64,000 bases of DNA from Halictus rubicundus (Eukaryota > Arthropoda > Insecta > Hymenoptera > Halictidae). Of the stretch, positions 13,182 to 24,061 are shown one piece after another. The stretch covers positions 7,914,220 to 7,978,219 of the forward strand of contig NC_135151.1 of NCBI RefSeq assembly GCF_050948215.1. Reading direction: 5' to 3'. How positions within the stretch are numbered: position 1 is the first letter of the stretch; each line of letters starts with the position of its first letter. The notes under the pieces were generated by a model. It saw only the letters and a list, made by a program, of their open reading frames with translations. It was not told where the DNA came from and ran no database searches. Made by a program: the position numbers and the translations under genes.

Positions 13182-15357
13182 CCCGGGTCTCACCACGAGG
13201 AGGTTGCTGCACAAGAGACCCGAAAGGAAGCCAGAAGGAATTCGATACGCTTCCTTCTGACTCCCTTTCTTACAACGACGCTTTCGAGTCTTACAAACTA
13301 AATTTCGCAGCGTATGTCGAGCAATTATTGCGGAGCAAAAGGTGTGAATCGGAGAAGAAGTCTCCGATTCACGGGAGATCAAAAACGAATCAGGCAGAAG
13401 GCTCTGACTCTTTCGAAGAGAGAAACAAAACCGAACCAGAGCTGAAGGCTCTGGATCGAGGGTGACGCGACGCGTACAATGCTTGCAGAACCAACTCCAG
13501 CCAGCACCGATACCCGACGTGTCCTCACGAAGAGCGATGGCCGAGAGAAGCGTTCAAACGATACCCTAAGTTTCCCCCACCCACCTGTCGCCAGGCAACG
13601 ACTAGCGTTGAGGCGACTCGGGTGGACTTACGGCAGGGAGGATTTTACACGAGTGAACAGGTCTCTCGAACATCCCTCTCAATGGATCTACGCCGAGCAC
13701 CGGTACCAACCGGTCTGGTACATACAAGCAAGGTCCGACACAGCAGAAGGCTGTGTCGGAGTCAAAAATCGAACCGAGCAAAGTCAAGTTAGGGCAAAAA
13801 TTACTCGACATATATACAATACTAACAAACAACCTTAATAACTAACGCACGAACTTAAGTCGAGCAATTATTGTGAGCAAAAAAAAAAGACCTGAGTCTA
13901 ACAAGTCTCTGAATAATGACAGAGAAAATAAAAATGGAGCACATGGCTCAGATTTACCACAGCAGAAGGCTGTGACCCAAATCAACAAACGAAACTAACA
14001 TAGTGATTCTAATACAATAATTGCTCGAGAACTAATACGAACTTATAAATAATAAGAAGTCTTCATACCACGTTGTCTTCGTTTCATGTGGTGTCTTCGT
14101 TCGACGATAAATTTTCTCGACTGTAATACTCACTCTGAAACAGACTAATAATAATTAGACACGATACAATGGTGGAACCGAAGTAAAAGAAGACGACGAA
14201 ACAAAGATGAAACGATGACCCCGTACACGAGTACGGCCTACCTAATATGCACGAGAGTGCGAAACTAACCGGCTCACGAGAGCCAACCTAACACCAGCTC
14301 ACGAGAGCCAAGCTAACCCCGCACACGAGTGCGGCCTACCTAACATGCACAAGAGTGCGAAATCTAACCAGCTCACGAGAGCCAACCTAACACCAGCTCA
14401 CGAGAGCCAAGCTAACCCCGCACACGAGTGCGGCCTACCTAATATGCACAAGAGTGCGAATCTACCCGGCTCACGAGAGTCAAACTAACCCCGTACACGA
14501 GTACGGCCTACCTAATATGCACAAGAGTGCAAATCTAACCGGCTCACGAGAGCCAAACAAACCCCGTACACAAGTACGGCCTACCCGACAAGAAGCTAAG
14601 AGTAGATGAAGTCAGAACTTCACTCTACTGAGGTGGCGCTTCGGGGCGCCCCGGGTTCGCCAATACCCGTACTCACCCACAGCAGTGAGTCCCTGAGGGA
14701 CCTCCGTTCGGAGGAATACCAATTTAAAACCAGATATATAAATTTTAGAAGAAGAACTTTTGAAAGTTCAGAAATAAATTTCAATTGGAAAGATGAACAA
14801 TTCCAATCCAAAATAAATCAAACGAAATTGGGACGCAACAACATAAAGGCTAGGGTCGCCCCGGGTTCGCAAATACCCGTACTCACCCACGGGCCCCACC
14901 CGTGAGTGAGTCGCCGGGGGACCTCCGATCGGAGGAATACCAATTTTAAGCCAAACATAGCAATTGTAAGAAAAGGAACTTTTGAAAAGTTCAGAAGCAA
15001 ATTTCAATTAGAAATCCAGAATAATATGTACGATGTTTATTGAATGAAAAGGTATTCCGAAACAAAAAGTATGTGTTTCGATTAATAATTAAAAGGAGCT
15101 GCCAAGAAGGCGTAGGTGGGCCAAGGGTAAACAAGGAAAGCACAAAGGAAAGCAGGAAGGACCCTTGGCCCACCCCGAGCAAGTTTAAAATAAATTCAGA
15201 CACAATTCAATTAAATACACAAGTTTTTATTATTAGTACGTCTTAAATTTTATTTCACAATGTTATCGCAAAGTATAAATGAGCAGCTACTAGCTCGATA
15301 TTATTCTCTATTTGTAAGATAATAGAAGATCTAACAAATAGAGAATAATATCGATTG
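13182..15357. repeat. Array unit 4
   Basis: It matches unit 2, sharing the deletion of the GAACCAGAG-stem segment and the 'ggagcacatggctcag' variant. An extra group of ACGA hairpins (block 14216-14585) shifts the register between units 2 and 4 from about 4506 to 4604 bp. One AGAAG stem has a mismatch (CTGACTC opposite GAATCAG). Confidence 0.8.
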
Positions 15358-17512
15358 CCCGGGTCTCACCACGAGGAGGTTGCTGCACAAGAGACCCGAA
15401 AGGAAGCCAGAAGGAATTCAATACGCTTCCTTCTGACTCCCTTTCTTACAACGACGATTTCGAGTCTTAGAAACTAAATTTCGCAGTGTATGTCGAGTAA
15501 TTATTGCGGAGCAAAAGGTGTGAATCGGAGAAGAAGTCTCCGATTCACGGGAGATGAAAAACGAATCAGGCAGAAGGCTCTGATTCTTTCGAAGAGAGAA
15601 ACAAAACTGAACCAGAGCAGAAGGCTCTGGATCGAGGGTGACGCGACGCGTACAATGCTTGCAGCCCAACTCCAGCCAGCACCGGTACCCGACGTGTCCT
15701 CACGAAGAGCGATGGCCGAGAGAAGCGTTCAAACGATACCCATTTCCCCCACCCACCTGTCGCCAGGCAACGACTAGCGTTGAGGCGACTCGGGTGGCCT
15801 TACAGCAGAGAGGATTTTACACGAGTGAACAGGTCTCTCAACCATCCCTCTCAATGGATCTACGCCGAGCACCGGTACCAACCGGTCTGGTACATACAAG
15901 CAAGGTCCGACACAGCATAAGGCTGTGTCGGAATCAAAAATCGAACCGAGCAATCTGAAGTTACGGCAATAATTACTCGACATTTATACAATACTGATAA
16001 ACAAGCTTAATAACTAACGCACGCAATCGAATCGAGCAATTATTGTGAGCCAAAAAAAACTAATTCTGACAAGTCTCTGAACAATTCCAGAGAAAATAAA
16101 AATGGAGCAGAAGGCTCAGATTTACGAGAAAGAAAAATGAAAGAAGCGAACCAGAGTACTAGCCTCTGGTTCGAGGGTGACGCTACCAACTGGTCACAGC
16201 AGAAGGCTGTGACCCAAATCAGCAAGCGAAACTAACAAAATGAATCGAACACAATAATTGCTCGACAACTAGTACTAACTTATAAATAATGTGGTCTTCG
16301 TTCGTTGCGGTGTCTTCGTTCGATGTGGTGTCTTCGTTCGACGACAAAATTTCTCATCTGTTGCATTCACTCTGAAACAGACTAATAGTAATGAGACACA
16401 ATACAATGGAGGAACCGAAGTAAAAAAAGACGACGAAACAAAGACGAAACGATGACCCCGTACACGAGTACGGCCTACCTAATATGCACAAGAGTGCGAA
16501 ACTACCAGCTCACGGGAGCCAACCTAAGACCAGCTCACGAGAGCCAAGCTAACCCCGCACACGAGTGCGGCCTACCTAACATGCACAAGAGTGCAAAACT
16601 ACCAGCTCACGGGAGCCAACCTAAGACCAGCTCACGAGAGCCAAGCTAACCCCGTACACGAGTACGGCCTACCTACATGCACAAGAGTGCAAATCTAACG
16701 GCTCACGAGAGCCAAACTAACCCCGTACACGAGTACGGCCTAACCGACAAGAAACTAAGAGTAGATGAAGTCAGAACTTCAATCTACTGAGGTGGCGCTT
16801 CGGGGCGCCCCGGGTTCGCCAATACCCGTACTCACCCACAGCAGTGAGTCCCTGAGGGACCTCCGTTCGGAGGAATACCAATTTTAAATCAGATAAATAA
16901 ATTTTAAAAGAGGAACTTTTGAAAGTTCAGAAATAAATTTCAATTGGAAAGATGAACAATTCCAATCGAAAGAAATCTAACGAGATAGGGACGCAACAAC
17001 CTAAAGGCTAGGGTCGCCTCGGGTTTGCCAATACCCGTCTCACCCACGGCCCCATCCGTGAGTGAGCCCCTGAGGGACCTCCGTTCGGAGGAATACCAAT
17101 TTTAAGCCAAACATAGGAATTTTAAGAAAAGGAACTTTTAAAAAGTTCAGAAGCAAATTTCAATTAGAAATCCAGAAAAAATGTAGGATGTTTATTGAAT
17201 GAAAAAGTATTCCGAAACAAGAAGTGTGTGTTTCGATTAATAATTAAAAGGAACTGCCAAGAAGGCGTAGGTGGGCCAAGGGTAAACAAGGAAAGCGCGA
17301 AGGAAAGCAGGGAGGACCCTTGGCCCACCCCAAACAAGTTTAAAATAAATTGAGACACAATTCAATTAGATACACAAGTTTTTATTATCAGTACGTCTTA
17401 AATTTTATTTCACAATGTTATCGCAAATTATAAATGAGCAGCTATTAGCTCGATATTATTCTCTATTTGTAAGATAATAGAAGATCTAACAAATAGAGAA
17501 TATTATCGATTG
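15358..17512. repeat. Array unit 5
   Basis: It matches unit 3 base for base over most of its first 1.3 kb at a 4604-bp offset. Examples are the frames at 10886 and 15490, and the hairpin blocks at 11848 and 16452. The ACGA block (16454-16745) has fewer modules than in unit 3. After about 16930 the sequence follows the unit 6 version (gataggg, cgcctcgggtttgcc). Confidence 0.8.
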
Positions 17513-19682
17513 CCCGGGTCTCACCACGAGGAGGTTGCTGCACAAGAGACCCGAAAGGAAGCCAGAAGGAATTCGATACGCTTCCTTCTGACTCCCTTTC
17601 TTACAACGACGCTTTCGAGTCTTACAAACTAAATTTCGCAGCGTATGTCGAGCAATTATTGCGGAGCAAAAGGTGTGAATCGGAGAAGAAGTCTCCGATT
17701 CACGGGAGATCAAAAACGAATCAGGCAGAAGGCTCTGATTCTTTCAAAGAAAGAAACAAAACCGAACCAGAGCAGAAGGCTCTGGATCGAGGGTGACGCG
17801 ACGCGTACAATGCTTGCAGCCCAACTCCAGCCAGCACCGGTACCCGACGTGTCCTCACGAAGAGCGATGGCCGAGAGAAGCGTTCAAACGATACCCATTT
17901 CCCCCACCCACCTGTCGCCAGGCAACGACTAGCGTTGAGGCGACTCGGGTGGCCTTACAGCAGAGAGGATTTTACACGAGTGAACAGGTCTCTCAACCAT
18001 CCCTCTCAATGGATCTACGCCGAGCACCGGTACCAACCGGTCTGGTACATACAAGCAAGGTCCGACACAGCATAAGGCTGTGTCGGAATCAAAAATCGAA
18101 CCGAGCAAACTGAAGTTACGGCAATAATTACTCGACATTTATACAATACTGATAAACAAGCTTAATAACTAACGCACGCAATCGAATCGAGCAATTATTG
18201 TGAGCCAAAAAAAAACTAATTCTGACAAGTCTCTGAACAATTCCAGAGAAAATAAAAATGGAGCAGAAGGCTCAGATTTACGAGAAAGCAAAATGAAAGA
18301 AGCGAACCAGAGTACTAGCCTCTGGTTCGAGGGTGACGCTACCAACTGGTCACAGCAGAAGGCTGTGACCCAAATCAACAAGCGAAACTAACAAAATGAA
18401 TCGAACACAATAATTGCTCGACAACTAATACTAACTTATAAATAATGTGGTCTTCGTTCGATGCGGTGTCTTCGTTCGATGTGGTGTCTTCGTTCGACGA
18501 CAAAATTTCTCATCTGTTGCATTCACTCTGAAACAGACTAATAGTAATGAGACACAATACAATGGAGGAACCGAAGTAAAAAAAGACGACGAAAATAAGA
18601 TGAAACGATGACCCCGTACACGAGTACGGCCTACCTAATATGCACAAGAGTGCGAAATCTACCCAGCTCACGAGAGCCAACCTAACACCAGCTCACGAGA
18701 GCCAAGCTAACCCCGTACACGAGTACGGCCTACCTACATGCATAAGAGTGCAAATCTAACCGGCTCACGAGAGCCATAACAACCCCGTACACGAGTACGG
18801 CCTACCTAATATGCACGAGAGTGCGAATCTAACCGGCTCACGGGAGCCATAACAACCCCGTACACGAGTACGGCCTAACCGACAACAAACTAAGAGTAGA
18901 TGAAGACAGAACTTCAATCTACTGAGGTGGCGCTTCGGGGCGCCCCGGGTTCGCCAATACCCGTACTCACCCACAGCAGTGAGTCCCTGAGGGACCTCCG
19001 TTCGGAGGAATACCAATTTTAAATCAGATAGATAAATTTTAAAAGAGGAACTTTTGAAAGTTCAGAAATAAATTTCAATTGGAAAGATGAACAATTCCAA
19101 TCGAAAATAAATCTAACGAGATAGGGACGCAACAACCTAAGGGCTAGGGTCGCCTCGGGTTTGCCAATACCCGTCTCACCCACGGCCCCATCCGTGAGTG
19201 AGCCCCTGAGGGACCTCCGTTCGGAGGAATACCAATTTTAAACCAAATACATAAATTTTACAAGAGGAACTTTTGAAAATTCAGAAGTAATGCTTAATTG
19301 GAAAGATGATCAATTTCAATCAAAAATAAATCTAACGAAATTGGGACGCAATGACCTACAAGCTCGGGTCGCCATGGGTTCGCTAATACCCGTACTCACC
19401 CACGGGCCCGGCCCGTGAGTGAGTCGCTAAAGGACCTCCATTCGGAGGAATACCAATTTTAAACCAGATAAATAAATTTTAGAAGAAGAACTTTTGAAAG
19501 TTCAGAAATAATTTTTAATTTGAAAGTTGAAAAATTTTAATCAAGAATAAATATAGCGAAATTAGAACGCAACAACCTACAAGTTTTTGTCGCCCCGAGT
19601 TCGCTAATACGCGTACTCACCCACGGCCCGGCCCGTGAGTGAGCCCCGAGGGACCTCCGATCGGAGGAATACCAATTTTATG
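17513..19682. repeat. Array unit 6 with extra GC-rich modules
   Basis: The first half matches units 3 and 5. The 3' part differs: the module 'acccgt..ctcaccca', then a GTGAGT stem, then CCTCC/GGAGG and 'aataccaatttta' repeats four times at about 215-bp spacing (about 18955, 19165, 19381 and 19605). It fades into an AT-rich tail. Confidence 0.75.
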
Positions 19683-19859
19683 TTAAAAATATAATATAAT
19701 ATAATTTGAAAATGCCAATTTTATGTCAAATATATAATATAATATAATAAAATTTCAGAGTACTAATTTTGTGTCAAAAATATAATATAATGTAATTTCA
19801 AGAAAAGAAACTTGTGATAAATTCCGAAGCAAATTCGAATTAAAAATACAGAAATAATA
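19683..19859. repeat. AT-rich tail, TATAATATAA low complexity
   Basis: Imperfect 'tataatataatataat' runs alternate with 'ccaattttatgtcaaa'. They appear to derive from the 'aataccaatttta' ends of the array modules. No gene is seen. Confidence 0.6.
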
Positions 19860-20251
19860 ACACTGTCCAACAAAATTAAACTTTTTTCGAGTTTTGCAAT
19901 ACCTGTTGGGTGATTCTTATACACTTTGTCATCCTAAAACCGAATCTGAAAGTAGAATTGCTCCATCACGCAACGTTTTCGAAAAATTTTGGTTTTTGTA
20001 AAAATGTCCGATTTTGATACGAAACGACGTGTTACGCAAAAACTAAATACGCGAGAAAGTTCAAATTTGAGTCAAGAGATAGAGGGGTCTCTCCTCTACA
20101 TATTCATATAGTCAATTATATTTTTATGTACTTCCTAATAGTTGTAAATGGTTGTTAAAGTTTGAAAATGTGCCGACGCGGGTACTTTGTACGCTCTATT
20201 TTTGTATTTATGTGAAAAATCCTTTATCTAGCAGGAATTTACTATACAGGA

Positions 20252-20470
20252 ATGCATTCTACAGACATTTCTGGTAAAGAAACCATTCACGAAAAGTATT
20301 TGGTTCCCTTAATGTACGAGAAGGATCAGAAAATGTTAATTGACAGCGTGTGCGCGACGCGTTCGCGCCAGACGGCCATTGCAGCCTTTTCGCGACTCGC
20401 CAGGGCCGTCGCTATGCGTAGTCGACGTTGGTACCACTCAAGTATGTCTTTGCTTACTATGCTTAATTAA
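20252..20470 (+). pseudogene. Exon-like 72-codon frame in left palindrome arm
   Basis: The frame starts MHSTDISGKETIHEKYLVPL and ends in basic, Ala/Arg-rich sequence (ARAVAMRSRRWYHSS). It is preceded by 'ctatacag' and contains 'ctcaa|gtatgt' near its end, so it looks like an internal exon with splice signals at both sides. GC content is higher than its surroundings. An identical copy is encoded on the minus strand at 20650-20868. I recognise no family. It may be a captured host exon or a remnant of the element's own gene. Confidence 0.35.
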
Positions 20471-20649
20471 ATACATTTTTTTTGTCTTTTTGGGTGCCAA
20501 TCATTACAAAAGATTATAAAAATACGAGTTATATTCACATTTCATTCAATTTTCTTTATTAAGCATTTCCACAATGAAATGTGAATATAACTCGTATTTT
20601 TATAATCTTTTGTAATGATTGGCACCCAAAAAGACAAAAAAAAATGTAT

Positions 20650-20868
20650 TTAATTAAGCATAGTAAGCAAAGACATACTTGAGTGGTACCAACGTCGACT
20701 ACGCATAGCGACGGCCCTGGCGAGTCGCGAAAAGGCTGCAATGGCCGTCTGGCGCGAACGCGTCGCGCACACGCTGTCAATTAACATTTTCTGATCCTTC
20801 TCGTACATTAAGGGAACCAAATACTTTTCGTGAATGGTTTCTTTACCAGAAATGTCTGTAGAATGCAT
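20650..20868 (-). pseudogene. Mirror copy of the 72-codon frame
   Basis: This is the inverted second copy of the frame at 20252-20470, with the same translation. The conservation shows that the two arms are recently homogenised or recently formed. It does not by itself show selection on the protein. Confidence 0.35.
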
Positions 20869-21310
20869 TCCTGTATAGTAAATTCCTGCTAGATAAAGGA
20901 TTTTTCACATAAATACAAAAATAGAGCGTACAAAGTACCCGCGTCGGCACATTTTCAAACTTTAACAACCATTTACAACTATTAGGAAGTACATAAAAAT
21001 ATAATTGACTATATGAATATGTAGAGGAGAGTCCCCTCTATCTCTTGACTCAAATTTGAACTTTCTCGCGTATTTAGTTTTTGCGTAACACGTCGTTTCG
21101 TATCAAAATCGGGCATTTTTACAAAAACCAAAATTTTTCGAAAACGTTGCGTGATGGAGCAATTCTACTTTCAGATTCGGTTTTAGGATGACAAAGTGTA
21201 TAAGAATCACCCAACAGGTATTGCAAAATTTTTTTGGTGTTGGACAGTGTAATTGACGGCTTTCGTTGAATAAACACATATACCAAAATAGAAAATGTAT
21301 ATTTGTATTG

Positions 21311-21661
21311 TCACTTACCAGCTGTTGAAAGTTGACCAAGGTGAGCGGAGACGGCTTCCAGGAACCGCTGTCCGACCGCGAACCAGCTTAAGGTGGACCA
21401 GGGTTGACCAGTGATGTCCACTGCAGCTCTGGAGGAACCCTGGTCCACTCGAAGGTAGGTGAGGGTAGGCCAGGGTGGGCCAGGGTGGGCCAGGGTGGGC
21501 CAGGGCAGCTCTGGAGAACCTCTGGTCAACTCCAAGGTCCTTCGTCCTTCTGGTCCCGGAGCCCTCCCGTTCCGTCCTGAGTGCGCACCACGACTGACTG
21601 ACTGAGCGCGGACGCCGTGGTGGGGTGCGCGGTGCGCGGTGCGCAACTCCCCCACCCCAAA
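21311..21661. repeat. GC-rich stretch with 10-bp minisatellite
   Basis: This GC-rich segment contains about four and a half copies of 'cagggtgggc' at 21461-21504. Related 'cagctctggag.aacc..tggtc' blocks lie on both sides. The segment ends in 'gcgcggtgcgcaactccccc', which matches the GC box at about 5100-5150 on the left flank of the array. A 114-codon minus-strand frame covers it, but its composition (Pro, Gly, Arg repeats) looks like a by-product of GC content. Confidence 0.6.
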
Positions 21662-23190
21662 CTAACTTCGCCAGACTTCGATCGCCGCGATAGTAATTAT
21701 TGATAAATTTGTTATTTCTGGCTGCTTAATGTTTATAACAATTTCTTTTGGTAATGGTATCAACAAGCAATCCCTTGACCATCTTGCCATCTAATTTTTT
21801 AGTAAAAATACCTAATAGATCTCGAGATACAGAGTAACTTTTGAACCATGAATATTCGCACGTATTAATTTATCGAACACATTTCACTGATAAATTTATT
21901 ATTTCTGACTGTTTAATGTTTATAACAATTTCTTTTGGTAATGGTATCAACAAGCAATCCCTTGACCATCTTGCCATTTCATTTTTTAGTAAAAATAAAT
22001 TATAGAACTCGAAATACAGAGTAACTTTTAATTTACGAATATTCGCACGCAATAATTTATCGTACGCAATGCACTGTAAAATTTATTATTTCTGACTGTT
22101 TAATGTTTATAACAATTCTTTTCGCCAATGATGTCGATAAGTACTCCCTTGACCATCTTGCCATTTAATTATTTAGTAAAAATAAATTATAGAACTCGAA
22201 ATACAGAGTAACTTTTAATTTACGAATATTCGCACGCAGTAATTTATCGTACGCAATGCACTGTAAAATTTATTATTTCTGACTGTTTAATGTTTATAAC
22301 AATTCTTTTCGCCAATGATGTCGATAAGTACTCCCTTGACCATCTTGCCATTTAATTATTTAGTAAAAATAAATTATAGAACTCGAAATACAGAGTAACT
22401 TTTAATTTACGAATATTCGCACGCAGTAATTTATCGTACGTAATTCACTGTAAAATTTATTATTTCTGACTGTTTAATGTTTATAACAATTTCTTTTGGT
22501 AATGGTATCAACCAACAATCCCTTGACCATCTTGCTAACTAATTATTTAGTAAAAATAAATTATAGAAACCGAGATATAAAATAACTTTTAAGCCATGAA
22601 TATTCGTACGCATTAATTTATGTACGCAGTTCACTGTAAAATTTGTTATTTGTGGCTCTTTAATGTTTATAACAATTCCTTTCGCCAATGATGTCGATAA
22701 GCACTCCCTTGACCATCATGCTAACTAATTATTTAGTAAAAATAAATTATAGAAACCGAGATATAGAATAACTTTCAAGCCATGAATATTCGTACGTATT
22801 AATTTATCGTACGCAATTCACTGTAAAATTTATTATTTCTGACTGTTTAATGTTTATAACAATTTCTTTTGGTAATGGTATCAACCAACAATCCCTTGAC
22901 CATCTTGCTAACTAATTATTTAGTAAAAATAAATTATAGAAACCGAGATATAAAATAACTTTTAAGCCATGAATATTCGTACGCATTAATTTATGTACGC
23001 AGTTCACTGTAAAATTTGTTATTTGTGGCTCTTTAATGTTTATAACAATTCCTTTCGCCAATGATGTCGATAAGCACTCCCTTGACCATCATGCTAACTA
23101 ATTATTTAGTAAAAATAAATTATAGAAACCGAGATATAGAATAACTTTCAAGCCATGAATATTCGCACGCATTAATTTATCGTACAGGTA
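21662..23190 (+). repeat. 187-bp satellite, about eight tandem copies
   Basis: The motif 'taatgtttataacaatt' recurs at intervals of 186-188 bp from about 21730 to 23040. Two variants differ at 'ggtaatggtatcaac' versus 'gccaatgatgtcgat'. The last four copies alternate, forming a dimer of about 373 bp present twice in near-identical form (about 22480-22850 and 22855-23185). Single diverged copies occur at about 5170-5370 and 23510-23640. Confidence 0.8.
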
Positions 23191-23505
23191 ACTCCGGTAA
23201 CGCAAAAACCATTTCGGGCCACCACAGTTCTTATGTGGATTACCAAACAAAAAGTTTATGGCATCCATATAAGAACTGCCTCGGTGCGACCGTGTCCCGG
23301 CGTTGACAATAGCTCAGCTGGTCGAGCTCGAGGCCGGCCTCGGGTGAACGTAAACCTTTTGTTGACGTCTGTTGTCATACTTGTCGCGAGGCCATCGTTT
23401 CCAAAATTCCGAAATATCAAATCCGCTGCCCATCGTCCTTGGCTCGCTTGATTTACCGCCTTATCATCTCGCCGTTTGTATAAACCTTACCTCCTGTTAT
23501 AATAT
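23186..23505. mobile_element. Inserted element with stem-loop and tRNA-like D arm
   Basis: This block interrupts the 187-bp satellite. It contains an inverted repeat CAGTTCTTAT/ATAAGAACTG with further pairing (GGAT/ATCC). Downstream is 'aatagctcagctggtcgagc', which has the tRNA A-box form and a perfect D-arm (GCTC/GAGC). No B box (GGTTCRA) follows at tRNA spacing, so it is not an intact tRNA. It may be a tRNA-derived SINE head or a chance match. I see no target duplication that I can defend. Confidence 0.4.
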
Positions 23506-23830
23506 AAATGTTTATAACAATTTCTTTCGCCAATGATGTCGACGAGCACTGCCTTGACCATCTTGTCACCTAATTTTTTAGTAAAGAAAGATGATAAAAC
23601 TCAAGGTACAGAATAACTTTTGAACCACGGATAAATGTACACTGATAAATTTATTGTCTCTGCTTGTTTAACGATTGTAAGAATTCCTCTTACGAATGAT
23701 GCTGTCGAATACCCTCTTGGCTATCTTACCACCTAATCTTTTTAGTAAAAATGGCTAATAGTACTCGAGATGCAGAGTAACTTTTAAAGCATGTCTTGAG
23801 CATGTCTTAAAGCATGTCAGAGTAACTTTT
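23506..23830 (+). repeat. Right copy of composite flanking repeat
   Basis: It holds one diverged 187-bp satellite unit followed by the block 'tgcttgttta..gaatgatgctgtcgaatacc' and 'agtactcgagatgcagagtaa'. This parallels 5180-5530 in the same orientation. A short direct repeat of 'aaagcatgtc' lies at the end. Confidence 0.6.
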
Positions 23831-24061
23831 ATGCATGATTATTCGAAGTATACAAGATACTCGATTCTCATTAAGATTTGTAATTAAAATTACTCGGTAT
23901 TTCATATCGTGCGACACGAAACAGTATAATGTGACTGGCGTGCTCCTACATCTCGTCTGTGATATTGGTTCCACAATATTAGTTCCGACCGATACGGTAG
24001 AATGTGACACAAAAATGGTAAGGGGGCTCTGGAGCCCCGCGGACGTGAGACAAAAAAATAC

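Larger units (their letters stand above)
5915..19690. repeat. Tandem array of six ~2.2-kb stem-loop-rich units
   Basis: The landmark 'cccgggtctcaccacgagg' recurs at 6351, 8676, 10754, 13182, 15358 and 17513, giving units of 2325, 2078, 2428, 2176, 2155 and about 2170 bp. A decayed partial unit precedes the first (5915-6350). Each unit is a chain of perfect or near-perfect inverted repeats. In order these are a 20-bp stem (8614-8633 with 8652-8671), CGGGTCTC/GAGACCCG, several stems sharing an AGAAG-type loop, a block of short ACGA-loop hairpins, GC-rich modules ending CCTCC-GTTC-GGAGG, a 13-bp stem (8200-8230) and a 14-bp stem (8433-8446 with 8479-8492). Open frames inside shift between units, so the array is probably not protein coding. 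I know of no named family with this design. Confidence 0.85.
19860..21250. mobile_element. 1.39-kb palindromic CACTG-ended foldback element
   Basis: Two arms of about 680 bp (19860-20546 and 20573-21250) are reverse complements with few differences, around a 26-base centre (20547-20572). The ends read CACTGTCCAAC and GTTGGACAGTG, flanked on both sides by TAA. CACTG termini with a 3-bp target duplication fit the CACTA (En/Spm) superfamily, but no transposase is present, so the assignment is inference. Each arm carries the same 72-codon frame (20252-20470 plus; 20650-20868 minus). Transcription through it would give a very long hairpin RNA. Confidence 0.75.

Noticed and set aside
6351..19690. 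Ribosomal DNA spacer or CRISPR-like array
   Set aside because: No rRNA sequence is present, units are over 2 kb, and there are no unique spacers of constant length.
21311..21655. 114-codon minus-strand frame rich in Pro, Gly and Arg
   Set aside because: It spans a 10-bp minisatellite and a GC-rich repeat whose left-flank copy lacks the frame.
23308..23345. Functional tRNA gene
   Set aside because: A D-arm is present, but no anticodon arm, T-arm or B box follows at the right spacing.
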